A DNA stretch of 64,000 nt from Streptococcus sp. oral taxon 431 (GCF_023115445.1 NZ_JALDUI010000003.1:82108-146107), one strand, 5' to 3'; shown: positions 1-10,146, counted from the stretch's first letter. Numbers and translations: made by a program. Notes: generated by a model from the sequence alone, not told the origin.

Positions 1-1
1 A

Positions 2-3000
2 AAGATGACTGAGGCTACAAGTCCTAAGGAAGAAAAGGAAGCGGAAGTAGTTAGCCCTAAAAAAGACAAAGTTGAAAAAAATGAAAAACCTGCAACTGAA
101 GTGAATGAGAAAGAACCTACAGTGGCAGAAGTGAGTACTGAAAAGCCAGCAGTTCGAGAAGAACATACTGATACACCTAATCAGAATAAACCTGTAACGG
201 ACGATAAAAGCAAGGAAGAAAAAGCTTCTGCAAGTGAATCGCCTCAAGTGACAAAAGAGAAGGAAAAAGAAGACCAACTTTTGCAGGAAAGAAAACAAAA
301 TTTCAACAAAGACTGGTATTTTAAACTAAACGCTCAGGGTGATTTTTCTAAGAAAGATGTAGATGTTCATGATTGGTCTAAGTTGAACCTTCCTCATGAC
401 TGGAGTATCTATTTTGATTTTGATCACAAGTCTCCTGCCCGCAATGAAGGTGGTCAACTAAATGGTGGTACTGCCTGGTATCGCAAGACTTTCACTGTAG
501 ATGAAGCTGCTAAGGACAAGGATGTTCGTATCAACTTCGATGGAGTTTACATGGACTCTAAGGTCTATGTAAATGGTAAATTTGTCGGTCATTATCCAAG
601 TGGTTACAATCATTTTTCATATGATATCACTGAATTTTTAAATAAAGATGGCAGTGAAAATACCATTGCGGTCCAAGTTACTAATAAGCAGCCAAGTAGT
701 CGTTGGTACTCAGGAAGCGGTATCTATCGAGATGTGACTTTAAGCTATCGTGATAAGGTGCAGGTAGCTGAAAATGGAAATCATATCACAACTCCAAAAC
801 TAGCTGAACAAAAAGATGGCAACGTTGAAACACAAATCCAAAGCAAGATCAAAAATACTGCCAAAACTTTAGCCAAGGTATTTGTGGAGCAACAGATTTT
901 TACTAAGGAAGGTAAGGCTGTTTCAGATTTGGTTCGTTCTGTAACTAAGAGTCTAGCAGGAAATGAGACAGCTGACTTTAAGCAAACGATTTTGGTTAAT
1001 AAGCCAACCCTCTGGACAACCAAAAGCTATCATCCTCAGCTCTATGTTCTGAAAACCAAGGTTTATAAAGAAGGTCAGCTAGTTGATGTGACAGAAGATA
1101 CTTTTGGTTACCGTTATTTTAACTGGACAGCTAAGGAAGGATTTTCTCTTAATGGCGAGAGAATGAAATTCCACGGAGTTAGTATCCACCATGACAACGG
1201 TGCCTTGGGAGCAGAAGAAAACTATAAGGCAACCTACCGTAAATTAAAACTCCTGAAAGATATGGGAGTTAACTCTATCCGTACAACCCACAATCCAGCA
1301 AGTCCACAGTTACTTGATGCTGCGGCAAGTCTAGGACTTTTGGTCCAAGAAGAAGCCTTTGATACTTGGTATCGTGGCAAGAAAACTTATGACTATGGAC
1401 GTTTCTTTGACCAAGATGCAACTCACCCAGAAGCCAAGAAGGGGGAAAAATGGTCTGATTTTGATCTGAGAACCATGGTTGAACGAGATAAAAATAATCC
1501 TTCAATCATCATGTGGTCGCTCGGTAATGAAGTGGATGAGGCTGATGGTGGAAAACGTTCACTAGAAACAGCCAAGCGTTTGAAAGCTGTCATCAAAGCA
1601 ATTGATACAGAACGCTATGTGACTATGGGTGAAAATAAATTCAGTCGTGCTTCTACAGGCTTGTTCTTAGAATTAGCAGCAATCATGGATGCTGTTGGTA
1701 TGAACTATGGTGAGCGTAATTATGATGCAGTTCGTAAAGCCCATCCAGACTGGTTGATTTACGGTTCTGAAACTTCTTCAGCAACTCGAACTCGTGATTC
1801 TTATTTTGATCCTGCTCATTTACTCTGGCACGACAATCGTCCAAATCGTCACTATGAACAGTCAGACTATGGTAATGATCGTGTAGCCTGGGGTAGAACA
1901 GCTACTGAATCTTGGACTTTTGACCGTGATCGTGCTGGCTATGCAGGTCAGTTCATCTGGACTGGTTTCGACTATATCGGTGAACCTACACCATGGCATA
2001 ACCAAGATAACACACCAGTGAAAAGTTCTTACTTTGGTATCATTGATACGGCAGGCTTGCCTAAGAATGATTTCTACCTTTACCGTAGTGAATGGTATAG
2101 TGCCAAAGAAAAACCAACTGTTCGTATCATGCCTCACTGGAATTGGACTGAAGAAACGCTCAAGGAACGTAATATGCTCATCAATGGTAAGGTTCCAGTT
2201 CGGACCTTCTCAAATGCCGCTAGTGTAGAATTGTTCTTGAACAATGAGTCCCTCGGTAAGAAAGAATTTGTTAAGAAAACAACTGAAGATGGTCGCCCTT
2301 ATCACGAGGGAGCTAAACCAAGTGAATTATATCTTGAGTGGTTGGTGGACTATAAACCAGGTACCTTAACTGCTATTGCTCGTGATGAAAATGGTAAAGA
2401 GATTGCGCGTGATAGTGTGACAACATCAGGGGAGCCAGCTAGAGTTCGTCTCACAAAGGAAGAGCATGTCATCACTGCAGACGGTAAAGATTTGTCTTAT
2501 ATCCATTATGAAATCGTTGATGAAGACGGTAATGTTGTGCCAACTGCTAATAATCTTGTTCATTTCAATCTTCATGGGCAAGGGCAAATCGTTGGTGTGG
2601 ACAATGGGGAACAAGCTAGCCGTGAACGTTATAAGGCTCAGAAAGATGGTACATGGCAAAGAAAAGCCTTCAATGGTAAAGGTGTTGTCATCGTTAAATC
2701 GACTGAAAAAGAAGGTAAATTCACTCTTTATGCGGATTCTGCAGGTTTAGCCTCTGATCATGCAACAGTCACAACCGTTTCAGGCAAGAAAGAAAATCGC
2801 CATTTTGTCGCTTTTGCCCCTGTGAAGGCAAGAACTGATGTCAGCGAGGATCCTAAATTGCCAGAGACTGTGACAGCTATTTATAGCGATGGTAGTGTCG
2901 AAGAAAAAGCTGTGACTTGGGACATCCCAGAAGATCTCCTTTCAAGTGCTGGTGAGAAAAAAGTCCTTGGTAGTGTGGAAGGACTCGAAGCCAAGGCTGA

Positions 3001-6000
3001 AGCCCTTGTCAAGGTAGTTGCGCTTGATAAGTGGTTGCCAAAAGTAGCAACTGTCCCAGTTGGTACAGCTGTTGAAAATTTGGACAAGACTGTTACGGCT
3101 GTTTTATCAGATGGTAACTTGGTTGATGCGGATGTCGTTTCTTGGACCTTGAAAGATCCATCTGCCTTGACAAAAGAAGGTGGACGTACTGAAGCAACTG
3201 GTAAATTAGTTGGAAATGACTACGAGGTGACAGCAACCTTTATCGCAAGTGATAAGGAAACAGAAAGTACTGTTACAGGTCTCACGGTTGGTGACAAGTC
3301 TCTTGAAAACTTTGAGCCTGGAAAGACCTACTACCGAGTATCCCTTCCTTATACAGCTAAGATTCCAAATGTTGGTGCACAAACTACTGGCTACCAAGTA
3401 ACTGTTCAACAAGCTTCAGCAGCTAATGATTATCAGGCTTCTGTATTCTTGAGTGACCAGAAGGGCGATTTGGTTCAAACTTATTTGATTCAATTTGTGA
3501 AAGAAGCGCCTGCCTTGACACGCTTGGAAGTAAGTGTTGAAGGAAAAGAGACTGCAACAGAAGACCAAGTTCTCCCTTATCATGTCATTGGGCATTACGA
3601 GGATGGTTCACAGACTGAATTTTCAGCGTCAGATATCCATTTGGAAGCTAAGTCAGCTGATGGTGGACATCTTGAGGTGAATGGTAAGAACTTGCTTCTT
3701 TACAAGAAAGGTAGTGTAACCCTCACTCCTCGTATTGACAATCAAACTGATAAGACTCAGTCTGTAGCAACTGAACTGGTCATCAAAGAAAATACAGTAG
3801 ACAAGAAAATTGTCAAACTTCATCCTGTAACTATCTCTACAGATATCAATCAGCAACCGAATTTACCTAGTCAAGTTGGAGTAGATTTTGATAAGGGCTT
3901 GCCTCGTAAGGTAACTGTAACTTGGGACAAGGTAGATGCAAAAGATCTGAGCTACTATCATAGCTTTACCCTTAAAGGTCATGTAGAAGGCACAGACATT
4001 GAAGCTCTTGCCAACGTGACTGTTGAAGGTTTGCAGGTTGCAGAAGAAATCAGTTTAACTCTACCTAAGGGTGAAACGGTTCAATTGCCAGCTAGCGTCC
4101 GTGCTTATCATTCAAATGGAACAACTGTCTATAAAGATGTCGTTTGGGATAAGGTTCCTGAAAACTTTAGTCAGACTGAAGGCATCTATGAAATCAAGGG
4201 TCAATTAGTGGGTAGCCATCTAACTACCAAGGCCCATGTCCGTGTTTCTAGTCAAGTTGTTGCTGGAAATAACATCTCGAAACAATGGACGGGTTCCCAA
4301 TTGCCAGCGGCTATCGTGTCCAATACGGGTGGTGATGATTCGGCAAATACCTTGAATGATTTGACAGTTTCAAGAGCTAGCACAGATGTCAAGAACAGAT
4401 GGACAACTTGGAGAACAAATACTGATAATGACTGGGCATCTATCTTGTTTGGTAACTCTGGTGATTTGACAAAACGTTTTGTAGACAATCTATCAGTTGA
4501 TTTCTATACAGACGGGGCAATCGGACTTCCAAAAGAATATGTTATTGAATACTATGTCGGTCAAGAAGTTCCAGATCTTCCAAATGATGTCAATAATGCT
4601 CAGCGTGATACCAACCATCCATTCAATAATGCTGCCAACTGGAAAGAAGTTGAACATCTCAAAGCTCCAGGACAATTATCTGCAGGTCAAACAAACCACT
4701 TTACATTTGATAAGGTTGAAACTTATGCTGTTCGTATGCGTATGAAGAAAGCAGATGGAACTGCTGGTGTTGGTTTGACAGAAATCACTATTTTAGGAAG
4801 TAAAGTTCCAAGTGCTACTAGCTCAGAAATTTCTATCCAAGTAGATGGCAAGAAGCTTGAGCATTTCAATCCGTCTAAGACAGATTATTATATTCCTCAA
4901 GCAAGCAAGGAAATCACTGCAACAGCCAGCAACCACGGTGTGGTAACAGTTGTTCCTGCAACAAGTGAAAAAGGTGCGATACGTCTTATCTTGAAAGCTG
5001 AGGATGGAACTGTTCTAAAAGAATATCGTATCTTCCGTGATGACGAAAAAGAGTCAACACAACCAGTAGCTGCGGAAAATAGTGCCCAGACCTTGAATGT
5101 TGGTGATCAACTTCAATTGCCTGCAGAGGTAACAGTCTACTATCCATCACAGACTGGCTGGGTTAAAGCTAACCTTGCTGTCCAATGGGATGCTGTGCCA
5201 GAACATGCGACTGCACAGGAAGGTAGCTTTGAAGTTCTTGGTCATGTTCTAGGAACAGACTTAACAACCAAGATGCAAGTAACAGTTGTTACAAAAGGTA
5301 ATCAAGTCATTTCAGAAAATGCAAATAATAATGAGACTGATTCTAAAGCCTTTGCGTCTACTACAAATGACACACAAGCAGCTTCTAGGGATAAGATTTT
5401 CTATATCAATGATGGGCACTTTAACGAGGATGGACGTTGGACTAACTGGTCTCGTACTCCAAAAGACCAAGAAACATCTGTGGGAATTCTCTTTAAGAAG
5501 AATGGTCAGATTACACCTCAATCTGTTGGAAAAGTAGCCATCCAATTCTTTAAAGACAGTGGAACAGATGCACCAGCTAAAATGGTACTAGAAAGATATG
5601 TTGGGCCTGCCTATACAGAACCAAGTACTATTTCTCGTTATGAAGAAAATGCGGATCATCCATTTAACAAGGCAGAAAATTGGCAAGAAATTCCTTATAA
5701 GGCATCTGGAGAAATCGTGGCTGGTAAGCCGATTGAATTTACCTTTGATCCGATTCAGACAACAGCCATTCGAGCACGCATGACTCGTAAATCGACAACT
5801 AATGGTCTAGCAATGGTCGAGTTTAGTGCCTACTCTCCTGCTAAAGCAAAAGATGTGGAAACTCCTTCAGTGACCATTTCAGTTGATGGAAAAGCATTGG
5901 AAAACTTTGATCCAGCGGTTTCAGATTATACAGTGAGCTTAAATGGCACTAAACCACAGGTGACTGCTCAAGCAAGTGGTAACGGTGTGATAACGGTTGT

Positions 6001-8044
6001 TGAGTCTATTCAGGATAACCTTCCTAGCCTTGTTCGTCTTCTTGCTAAGGATGGTAGTCTTGTCAAGGAATATCGTATTCATTTCAAACCTAGTCACCGT
6101 ATAGTTCCTGAAGAAGGCGACCAAAGTCCTGTTCTCGAACGACCAAGTCTAGAAGTTGTCAAGACCGAAATTCCATTTAAGGAAATTATTCGTGAAAACA
6201 ATGACTTAGCTCAAGATGAACGTCGTGTAATCTCAGAAGGTAAGAAGGGTGAAAGAGTTGATTATGTTGAGGTCTTAGGATCTAACCGTACAACTGTTCA
6301 TACAGATACGACTGAGGCGCAAGATCGAATTGTTGAAGTTAAGGTCAAACCTGTCATTACTACTAGCAAAGGTGACGAGCCAGCTCCAGTCGTAGAAGTT
6401 CCAGAATTTGAGGGTGGCGTCAATGCTGCTGAAGCTGCCGAGCATGAGTTGCCAGAATACACAGATCCGATTGGCACAGTAGGTGACGAGTCAGCTCCAG
6501 TAGCAGAAGTCCCCGAATTTGAGGGCGGTGTCAATGCAGTAGAAGCCGCTAAGCATGAGTTGCCAGAATACACAGAATCAATCGGCACAGTAGGTGACGA
6601 GCCAGCTCCAGTAGTAGAAGTCCCAGAATTTGAGGGCGGTGTTAATGCAGTAGAGGCTGCTAAGCATGAGTTGCCAGAATACACAGATGCACTTGGGACA
6701 GCAGGAGACGAGCCAGCACCAGTAGTAGAAGTCCCAGAATTTGAGGGCGGCGTCAATGCAGTAGAAGCGGCTAAGCATGAGTTGCCAGAGTACACAGAAG
6801 CAATCGGCACAGTAGGCGACGAGCCAGCTCCGGTAGTAGAAGTCCCAGAATTTGAGGGTGGTGTTAATGCAGTAGAAGCCGCTAAAAACGAGTTGCCAGA
6901 ATACACAGAAGCAATCGGCACAGTAGGCGACGAGCCAGCACCAGTAGTAGATGTGCCAGAATTTGAGGGTGGTGTCAATGCAGTAGAAGCGGCTAAGCAA
7001 GAGTTGCCAGAATACACAGATGTAATCGGCACAGTAGGTGACGATCCAGCACCAGTAGTAGAAGTCCCAGAATTTGAAGGTGGTGTCAATGCAGTAGAAG
7101 CCGCTAAAAACGAGTTGCCAGAATACACAGATGCACTTGGTACAGTAGGCGACGCGCCAGCTCCAGTAGTAGAAGTTCCAGAATTTGAGGGCGGTGTTAA
7201 CGCGGTAGAAGCCGCTAAGAACGAAATTCCAGAATTTACAGGTGGCGTCAATGCTGTGGAAGCAGCCAAGAACGAGCTGCCAGAATACACAGAAGCAATC
7301 GGAACAGTAGGTGATGAGCCAGCACCAGTAGTAGAAGTCCCAGAATTTGAAGGTGGTGTCAATGAAGTAGAAGCCGCTAAGAACGAAATCCCAGAATTTA
7401 CAGGTAGCGTTAATGCTGTGGAAGCAGCCAAGAACGAGCTGCCAGAATTCACAGGAACATTGGCTACAGTGGGAAATGAGCCAGCCCCAAGTGTTGAAAA
7501 ACCAGCTGCAGAGGTTCAAATCTTATCTGATAAGGAAACTGGAGTTCTGGTAGCAGGGCTATCTCAAGACCTAGATGCTACTCTCAAGCTTCAAGTTCAA
7601 AAGGTTCTACGTCAAGAATTAGCTGGCAAACACTACGATGCTTATCAAGTGAAATTGCTAGATAAAGATAACCAAATGGTTGGTCCAAAAGGTGCTGTCT
7701 TAGTGAGATTGCCAGTCAAGGGTCAGGTTCAAGAGGTTTATCACATGAGCTTAGATCAAGGCTTGCAGGTTCAAAAGGTGACGTTAGTAGATGACACAGT
7801 TGAATTTGTCAGCAAAGATCTAGGACTTTATGCGATTGTTTATAAAGAACAAAATCAAGAACCAGTAGAATCAGCTCATGGGCCAGCAGATCAGGGAGAG
7901 GTTTCTGGAAATAATCCAGGAAAAGCAAGTTCAGCAAGACTTCCAGAAACAGGTGAAAGTCGATCTGATACAGTTGCCTTCCTAGCAAGTCTCAGTCTTG
8001 TTTTATCAGTGGCACTACTAACAGTTAAACGTAGAGAAAAGTAA
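2..8044 (+). CDS. bgaA: Cell-wall-anchored beta-galactosidase BgaA, 5' end outside window
   Basis: Exo-beta-galactosidase (GH2) that trims terminal galactose from host glycans at the cell surface and can act as an adhesin. About 2680 codons are visible; the frame is already open at the window edge, so the signal peptide lies upstream. Order seen: charged linker (about 1-90), GH2 sugar-binding and catalytic domains (about 95-720) with acid/base E509 in WSLGNEVDE and nucleophile E589 in YGSETSS, several Ig-like (Big_4-type) modules with VTWD motifs, two carbohydrate-binding-like modules (about 1420-1600 and 1770-1950), a G5-like module (about 2045-2120), nine 37-aa repeats, then LPETG at residues 2646-2650, a hydrophobic segment and a KRREK tail. 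From memory pneumococcal BgaA is about 2235 aa, so this one is longer, mostly through repeats. A terminator follows the stop. Confidence 0.96.
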   Translation, partial: KMTEATSPKEEKEAEVVSPKKDKVEKNEKPATEVNEKEPTVAEVSTEKPAVREEHTDTPNQNKPVTDDKSKEEKASASESPQVTKEKEKEDQLLQERKQNFNKDWYFKLNAQGDFSKKDVDVHDWSKLNLPHDWSIYFDFDHKSPARNEGGQLNGGTAWYRKTFTVDEAAKDKDVRINFDGVYMDSKVYVNGKFVGHYPSGYNHFSYDITEFLNKDGSENTIAVQVTNKQPSSRWYSGSGIYRDVTLSYRDKVQVAENGNHITTPKLAEQKDGNVETQIQSKIKNTAKTLAKVFVEQQIFTKEGKAVSDLVRSVTKSLAGNETADFKQTILVNKPTLWTTKSYHPQLYVLKTKVYKEGQLVDVTEDTFGYRYFNWTAKEGFSLNGERMKFHGVSIHHDNGALGAEENYKATYRKLKLLKDMGVNSIRTTHNPASPQLLDAAASLGLLVQEEAFDTWYRGKKTYDYGRFFDQDATHPEAKKGEKWSDFDLRTMVERDKNNPSIIMWSLGNEVDEADGGKRSLETAKRLKAVIKAIDTERYVTMGENKFSRASTGLFLELAAIMDAVGMNYGERNYDAVRKAHPDWLIYGSETSSATRTRDSYFDPAHLLWHDNRPNRHYEQSDYGNDRVAWGRTATESWTFDRDRAGYAGQFIWTGFDYIGEPTPWHNQDNTPVKSSYFGIIDTAGLPKNDFYLYRSEWYSAKEKPTVRIMPHWNWTEETLKERNMLINGKVPVRTFSNAASVELFLNNESLGKKEFVKKTTEDGRPYHEGAKPSELYLEWLVDYKPGTLTAIARDENGKEIARDSVTTSGEPARVRLTKEEHVITADGKDLSYIHYEIVDEDGNVVPTANNLVHFNLHGQGQIVGVDNGEQASRERYKAQKDGTWQRKAFNGKGVVIVKSTEKEGKFTLYADSAGLASDHATVTTVSGKKENRHFVAFAPVKARTDVSEDPKLPETVTAIYSDGSVEEKAVTWDIPEDLLSSAGEKKVLGSVEGLEAKAEALVKVVALDKWLPKVATVPVGTAVENLDKTVTAVLSDGNLVDADVVSWTLKDPSALTKEGGRTEATGKLVGNDYEVTATFIASDKETESTVTGLTVGDKSLENFEPGKTYYRVSLPYTAKIPNVGAQTTGYQVTVQQASAANDYQASVFLSDQKGDLVQTYLIQFVKEAPALTRLEVSVEGKETATEDQVLPYHVIGHYEDGSQTEFSASDIHLEAKSADGGHLEVNGKNLLLYKKGSVTLTPRIDNQTDKTQSVATELVIKENTVDKKIVKLHPVTISTDINQQPNLPSQVGVDFDKGLPRKVTVTWDKVDAKDLSYYHSFTLKGHVEGTDIEALANVTVEGLQVAEEISLTLPKGETVQLPASVRAYHSNGTTVYKDVVWDKVPENFSQTEGIYEIKGQLVGSHLTTKAHVRVSSQVVAGNNISKQWTGSQLPAAIVSNTGGDDSANTLNDLTVSRASTDVKNRWTTWRTNTDNDWASILFGNSGDLTKRFVDNLSVDFYTDGAIGLPKEYVIEYYVGQEVPDLPNDVNNAQRDTNHPFNNAANWKEVEHLKAPGQLSAGQTNHFTFDKVETYAVRMRMKKADGTAGVGLTEITILGSKVPSATSSEISIQVDGKKLEHFNPSKTDYYIPQASKEITATASNHGVVTVVPATSEKGAIRLILKAEDGTVLKEYRIFRDDEKESTQPVAAENSAQTLNVGDQLQLPAEVTVYYPSQTGWVKANLAVQWDAVPEHATAQEGSFEVLGHVLGTDLTTKMQVTVVTKGNQVISENANNNETDSKAFASTTNDTQAASRDKIFYINDGHFNEDGRWTNWSRTPKDQETSVGILFKKNGQITPQSVGKVAIQFFKDSGTDAPAKMVLERYVGPAYTEPSTISRYEENADHPFNKAENWQEIPYKASGEIVAGKPIEFTFDPIQTTAIRARMTRKSTTNGLAMVEFSAYSPAKAKDVETPSVTISVDGKALENFDPAVSDYTVSLNGTKPQVTAQASGNGVITVVESIQDNLPSLVRLLAKDGSLVKEYRIHFKPSHRIVPEEGDQSPVLERPSLEVVKTEIPFKEIIRENNDLAQDERRVISEGKKGERVDYVEVLGSNRTTVHTDTTEAQDRIVEVKVKPVITTSKGDEPAPVVEVPEFEGGVNAAEAAEHELPEYTDPIGTVGDESAPVAEVPEFEGGVNAVEAAKHELPEYTESIGTVGDEPAPVVEVPEFEGGVNAVEAAKHELPEYTDALGTAGDEPAPVVEVPEFEGGVNAVEAAKHELPEYTEAIGTVGDEPAPVVEVPEFEGGVNAVEAAKNELPEYTEAIGTVGDEPAPVVDVPEFEGGVNAVEAAKQELPEYTDVIGTVGDDPAPVVEVPEFEGGVNAVEAAKNELPEYTDALGTVGDAPAPVVEVPEFEGGVNAVEAAKNEIPEFTGGVNAVEAAKNELPEYTEAIGTVGDEPAPVVEVPEFEGGVNEVEAAKNEIPEFTGSVNAVEAAKNELPEFTGTLATVGNEPAPSVEKPAAEVQILSDKETGVLVAGLSQDLDATLKLQVQKVLRQELAGKHYDAYQVKLLDKDNQMVGPKGAVLVRLPVKGQVQEVYHMSLDQGLQVQKVTLVDDTVEFVSKDLGLYAIVYKEQNQEPVESAHGPADQGEVSGNNPGKASSARLPETGESRSDTVAFLASLSLVLSVALLTVKRREK
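6371..7471 (+). repeat. 37-aa (111-bp) tandem repeats in bgaA stalk
   Basis: Nine head-to-tail units start at 6371, 6482, 6593, 6704, 6815, 6926, 7037, 7148 and 7310. Each encodes a consensus GDEPAPVVEV, PEFEGGVNAV, EAAK(H/N)ELPEY, TEAIGTV. Units 8 and 9 each carry an extra internal 17-aa block, a local duplication of the GGVNAVEAAKNEIPEFT type, giving 54 codons. A decayed tenth start (GNEPAP) follows. The repeat is acidic and Pro/Val-rich and sits between the functional modules and the LPXTG sorting signal, so it probably acts as a wall-spanning stalk whose length changes by recombination. Confidence 0.95.
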
Positions 8045-8087
8045 GACTGATAACTCCCAGCTATAAAAAAGCTAATCATTATAAAAG

Positions 8088-8117
8088 AAGGAGAAGATAG
8101 CATAGTCTTCTCCTTTA
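8088..8117 (+). terminator. Rho-independent terminator after bgaA
   Basis: Ten-bp perfect stem AAGGAGAAGA/TCTTCTCCTT with an 8-nt loop. The downstream run is only TTTATTAATT, so the T tract is weak. Confidence 0.7.
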
Positions 8118-8171
8118 TTAATTGGGTAGTGAGGTGTATAATGAAAGTAAGAGAGTTTGAGGAGAAGGACC

Positions 8172-8993
8172 ATGATTGTAAAAGTTTGTAATGCAGATTA
8201 TAGTCTTCAGTGGGATGGAATCTATCAATTTGCTCTTGAAAACTATCCTCAGATTAAAGAATGGGAATTGGAGAAGCTAGCAAAGTTTATTGCTTACGAA
8301 CAGGACCATCATCGTCAGACCATTGTGGAATGTAAGAATCATGAATTAAATATACAAATTCATGATTACTTGCAAGAGCACAGCTATTTTCCTCCATACA
8401 GGCCAAGTCATCGCCTTGTAGCTTCTACCTATGATATCCAGAGGAAGTTGGTTACTTCAAATTATTGTAGTCATACTTGTACCGTTGAGGTGGCTCAGGC
8501 TATTTTTCAGACTGGAAAACTCATGTCGGCGGTAAAAGTATTTGGTAAAAGTGGTGCTGAACTAGTTACAGATAGTCGTAATGCAGCTTCTGATCCAGCA
8601 GACTATTTTGACTATATCATGTTCGGATGGTCTAATACGACTTCGGGTTACCGACTCGCTATGGAGCGTTTGTTAGGAAGGGCACCTTCTGAGGAGGAAT
8701 TGCAAGAAAAGTTCATTCCTGGCGTTAGTTTTCATTTTCTGTATGAAGAATTAATTCAAGCGCCAGATTATATGTTTGATGGCTATCATGTTGCGAAGGT
8801 AAGAGATAGGTTAGATTTGGATACCTTTCTTCATTTGTGTGTTATTCCTTCAAAAGATAAGTCTTGTTTTGAAGGTTTGATTCCTTGTCAATTACAAGAT
8901 AGAGTGATTTACCTAGACTATGAGAGAGAAGGATTACAGGCTTGGAATACTAAGGTTAATCAAGTACTACATGGTAAGGATAAGTTGAAGTGA
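8172..8993 (+). CDS. Conserved protein of unknown function (273 aa)
   Basis: I do not recognise this family. Start chosen at ATG 8172 because GAGGAGAAGG lies just upstream; the in-frame TTG at 8157 sits before that Shine-Dalgarno. The product is soluble with no signal peptide or membrane segment. It has a His/Cys-rich middle (SNYCSHTCTVEVAQ), then KSGAELVTDSRNAASDP and an aromatic FDYIMFGWSNTTSGYR block. An ADP-ribosyltransferase-like fold is conceivable from the spacing of small conserved motifs, but that is a guess. It ends 11 bp before the NAD(P)HX dehydratase gene and is probably cotranscribed with it, so a link to nucleotide or NAD metabolism is possible. Confidence 0.8.
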   Translation: MIVKVCNADYSLQWDGIYQFALENYPQIKEWELEKLAKFIAYEQDHHRQTIVECKNHELNIQIHDYLQEHSYFPPYRPSHRLVASTYDIQRKLVTSNYCSHTCTVEVAQAIFQTGKLMSAVKVFGKSGAELVTDSRNAASDPADYFDYIMFGWSNTTSGYRLAMERLLGRAPSEEELQEKFIPGVSFHFLYEELIQAPDYMFDGYHVAKVRDRLDLDTFLHLCVIPSKDKSCFEGLIPCQLQDRVIYLDYEREGLQAWNTKVNQVLHGKDKLK

Positions 8994-9004
8994 AGGAGTA
9001 GTGT

Positions 9005-9853
9005 ATGAAAGAGATTGATCAAGTTCTACTAGAAAAGGTTATCATTGAGCGTCCTCGTTCTAGTCATAAGGGAGACTACGGTCGCCTTCTCTTGATCGGG
9101 GGGACTTATCCCTATGGGGGAGCGATTATTATGGCTGCCTTAGGTGCTGTTAGAAGTGGCGCAGGTTTGGTGACAGTAGCAACGGATAAAGAGAATATTC
9201 CAGCTCTGCATAGCCATCTGCCGGAGGCTATGGCTTTTGAACTTGATGATAAGCAATTACTTGAGCAACAGTTACAGAAAGCAAGTGTTGTCTTGGTCGG
9301 ACCTGGACTAGTGGATGATGAGCGTGAAGAACAGCTTCTCCAAACAGTCTTTCATCATTTAAATCAAGACCAGACTCTCATACTGGATGGTGGTGCCTTA
9401 TCCATTTTTGCTAAGACGGAATTGAAATTTCCTAAAGCTCAGCTTGTTTTAACGCCTCACCAAAGGGAATGGCAAGTCTTGTCAGGCTTAGAATTGACTT
9501 CTCAAGGAGCTGAGGAAACAAGAGAGGCTTTGAAGAGATTTCCTTCAGGAACGATTTTGGTTCAAAAAGGTCCAGCTACTCGAATCTGGCAAGCTGATCA
9601 AACTGATTTTTATCAGCTGGGAGTTGGAGGTCCCTATCAAGCGACTGGGGGAATGGGAGATACCTTAGCTGGGATGATTGCCGGTTTTGCAGGTCAATTT
9701 CCCCAAGCAAGTCTCTATGAAAGAGTGACAGTAGCGACCTATTTACATTCAGCAATTGCCCAGGAACTGGCTGAGGATAATTTTGTAGTTCTGCCAACCA
9801 CGATCAGTCAACATACCCCAGCCTTTATGAAGAAAATACAAAAAGACACCTGA
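9005..9853 (+). CDS. nnrD: ADP-dependent NAD(P)H-hydrate dehydratase
   Basis: Repairs damaged NADHX/NADPHX by ATP/ADP-dependent dehydration (ribokinase-like superfamily, YjeF C-terminal/CARKD type). Seen: N-terminal HKGDYGRLLLIGG nucleotide-binding motif, GAGLVTVAT, a central VGPGL motif and the signature ATGGMGDTLAGMIAG near residues 215-230. At 282 aa this is the stand-alone dehydratase, without the N-terminal epimerase domain of larger YjeF proteins. GGAG precedes the ATG at 9005. The gene follows the unknown 8172 gene by 11 bp, and its stop codon is part of the terminator stem. Confidence 0.93.
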   Translation: MKEIDQVLLEKVIIERPRSSHKGDYGRLLLIGGTYPYGGAIIMAALGAVRSGAGLVTVATDKENIPALHSHLPEAMAFELDDKQLLEQQLQKASVVLVGPGLVDDEREEQLLQTVFHHLNQDQTLILDGGALSIFAKTELKFPKAQLVLTPHQREWQVLSGLELTSQGAEETREALKRFPSGTILVQKGPATRIWQADQTDFYQLGVGGPYQATGGMGDTLAGMIAGFAGQFPQASLYERVTVATYLHSAIAQELAEDNFVVLPTTISQHTPAFMKKIQKDT

Positions 9854-9871
9854 GGTTTTCAGGTGCCTTTT
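9845..9871. terminator. Bidirectional terminator between nnrD and small minus-strand gene
   Basis: Stem CACCTGA/TCAGGTG flanked by AAAAAG upstream and CCTTTT downstream. It can serve nnrD on the plus strand (its TGA is inside the stem) and the convergent 61-codon gene on the minus strand. Confidence 0.8.
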
Positions 9872-9876
9872 GACTA

Positions 9877-10062
9877 TTAGAAGAGGCCTTTGACCTTATT
9901 TACAAGACCGTTAAGTCCTTCTGAGCCTGAAACCAAAGCTTGTGCTTGGTTAAGATACTCACCGAGTTGGTCTTTGTTTTCTTCGACAAAAGTTTTTGCG
10001 GCAGCCAAATCTTTTTTCTCGATTAACTCTTTTACTTGATTAAACAAATCTAATGGGTTCAT
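9877..10062 (-). CDS. Small conserved helical protein (61 aa), unknown function
   Basis: No recognised family. The product begins MNPLDLFNQVKELIEKKDLA and is predicted all-helical, acidic-amphipathic, without Cys or membrane segment. Supported as a real gene by a strong Shine-Dalgarno (AAGGAGGG) 7-8 nt before the ATG on the minus strand, by the absence of a better gene on the other strand, and by its own side of a bidirectional terminator. Convergent with nnrD and divergent from dinG. Confidence 0.72.
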   Translation of the reverse strand: MNPLDLFNQVKELIEKKDLAAAKTFVEENKDQLGEYLNQAQALVSGSEGLNGLVNKVKGLF

Positions 10063-10146
10063 GATGTCCCTCCTTTTCTACACTTCTATTCAATCATGTT
10101 TGTTCAAAACTTGCAAGAAACTTGACTCTTCAAATCAAGTTCAGGG

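Noticed and set aside
6371..7471. CRISPR-like periodic repeat
   Set aside because: Units are directly adjacent, in frame and coding, with no unique spacers.
6298..7519. Long antisense ORFs of 384 and 313 codons over the bgaA repeats
   Set aside because: They are the mirror of the 111-bp tandem repeat, whose length is a multiple of three, so any stop-free unit stays open. No SD or promoter, and low-complexity Ser/Thr or aromatic composition.
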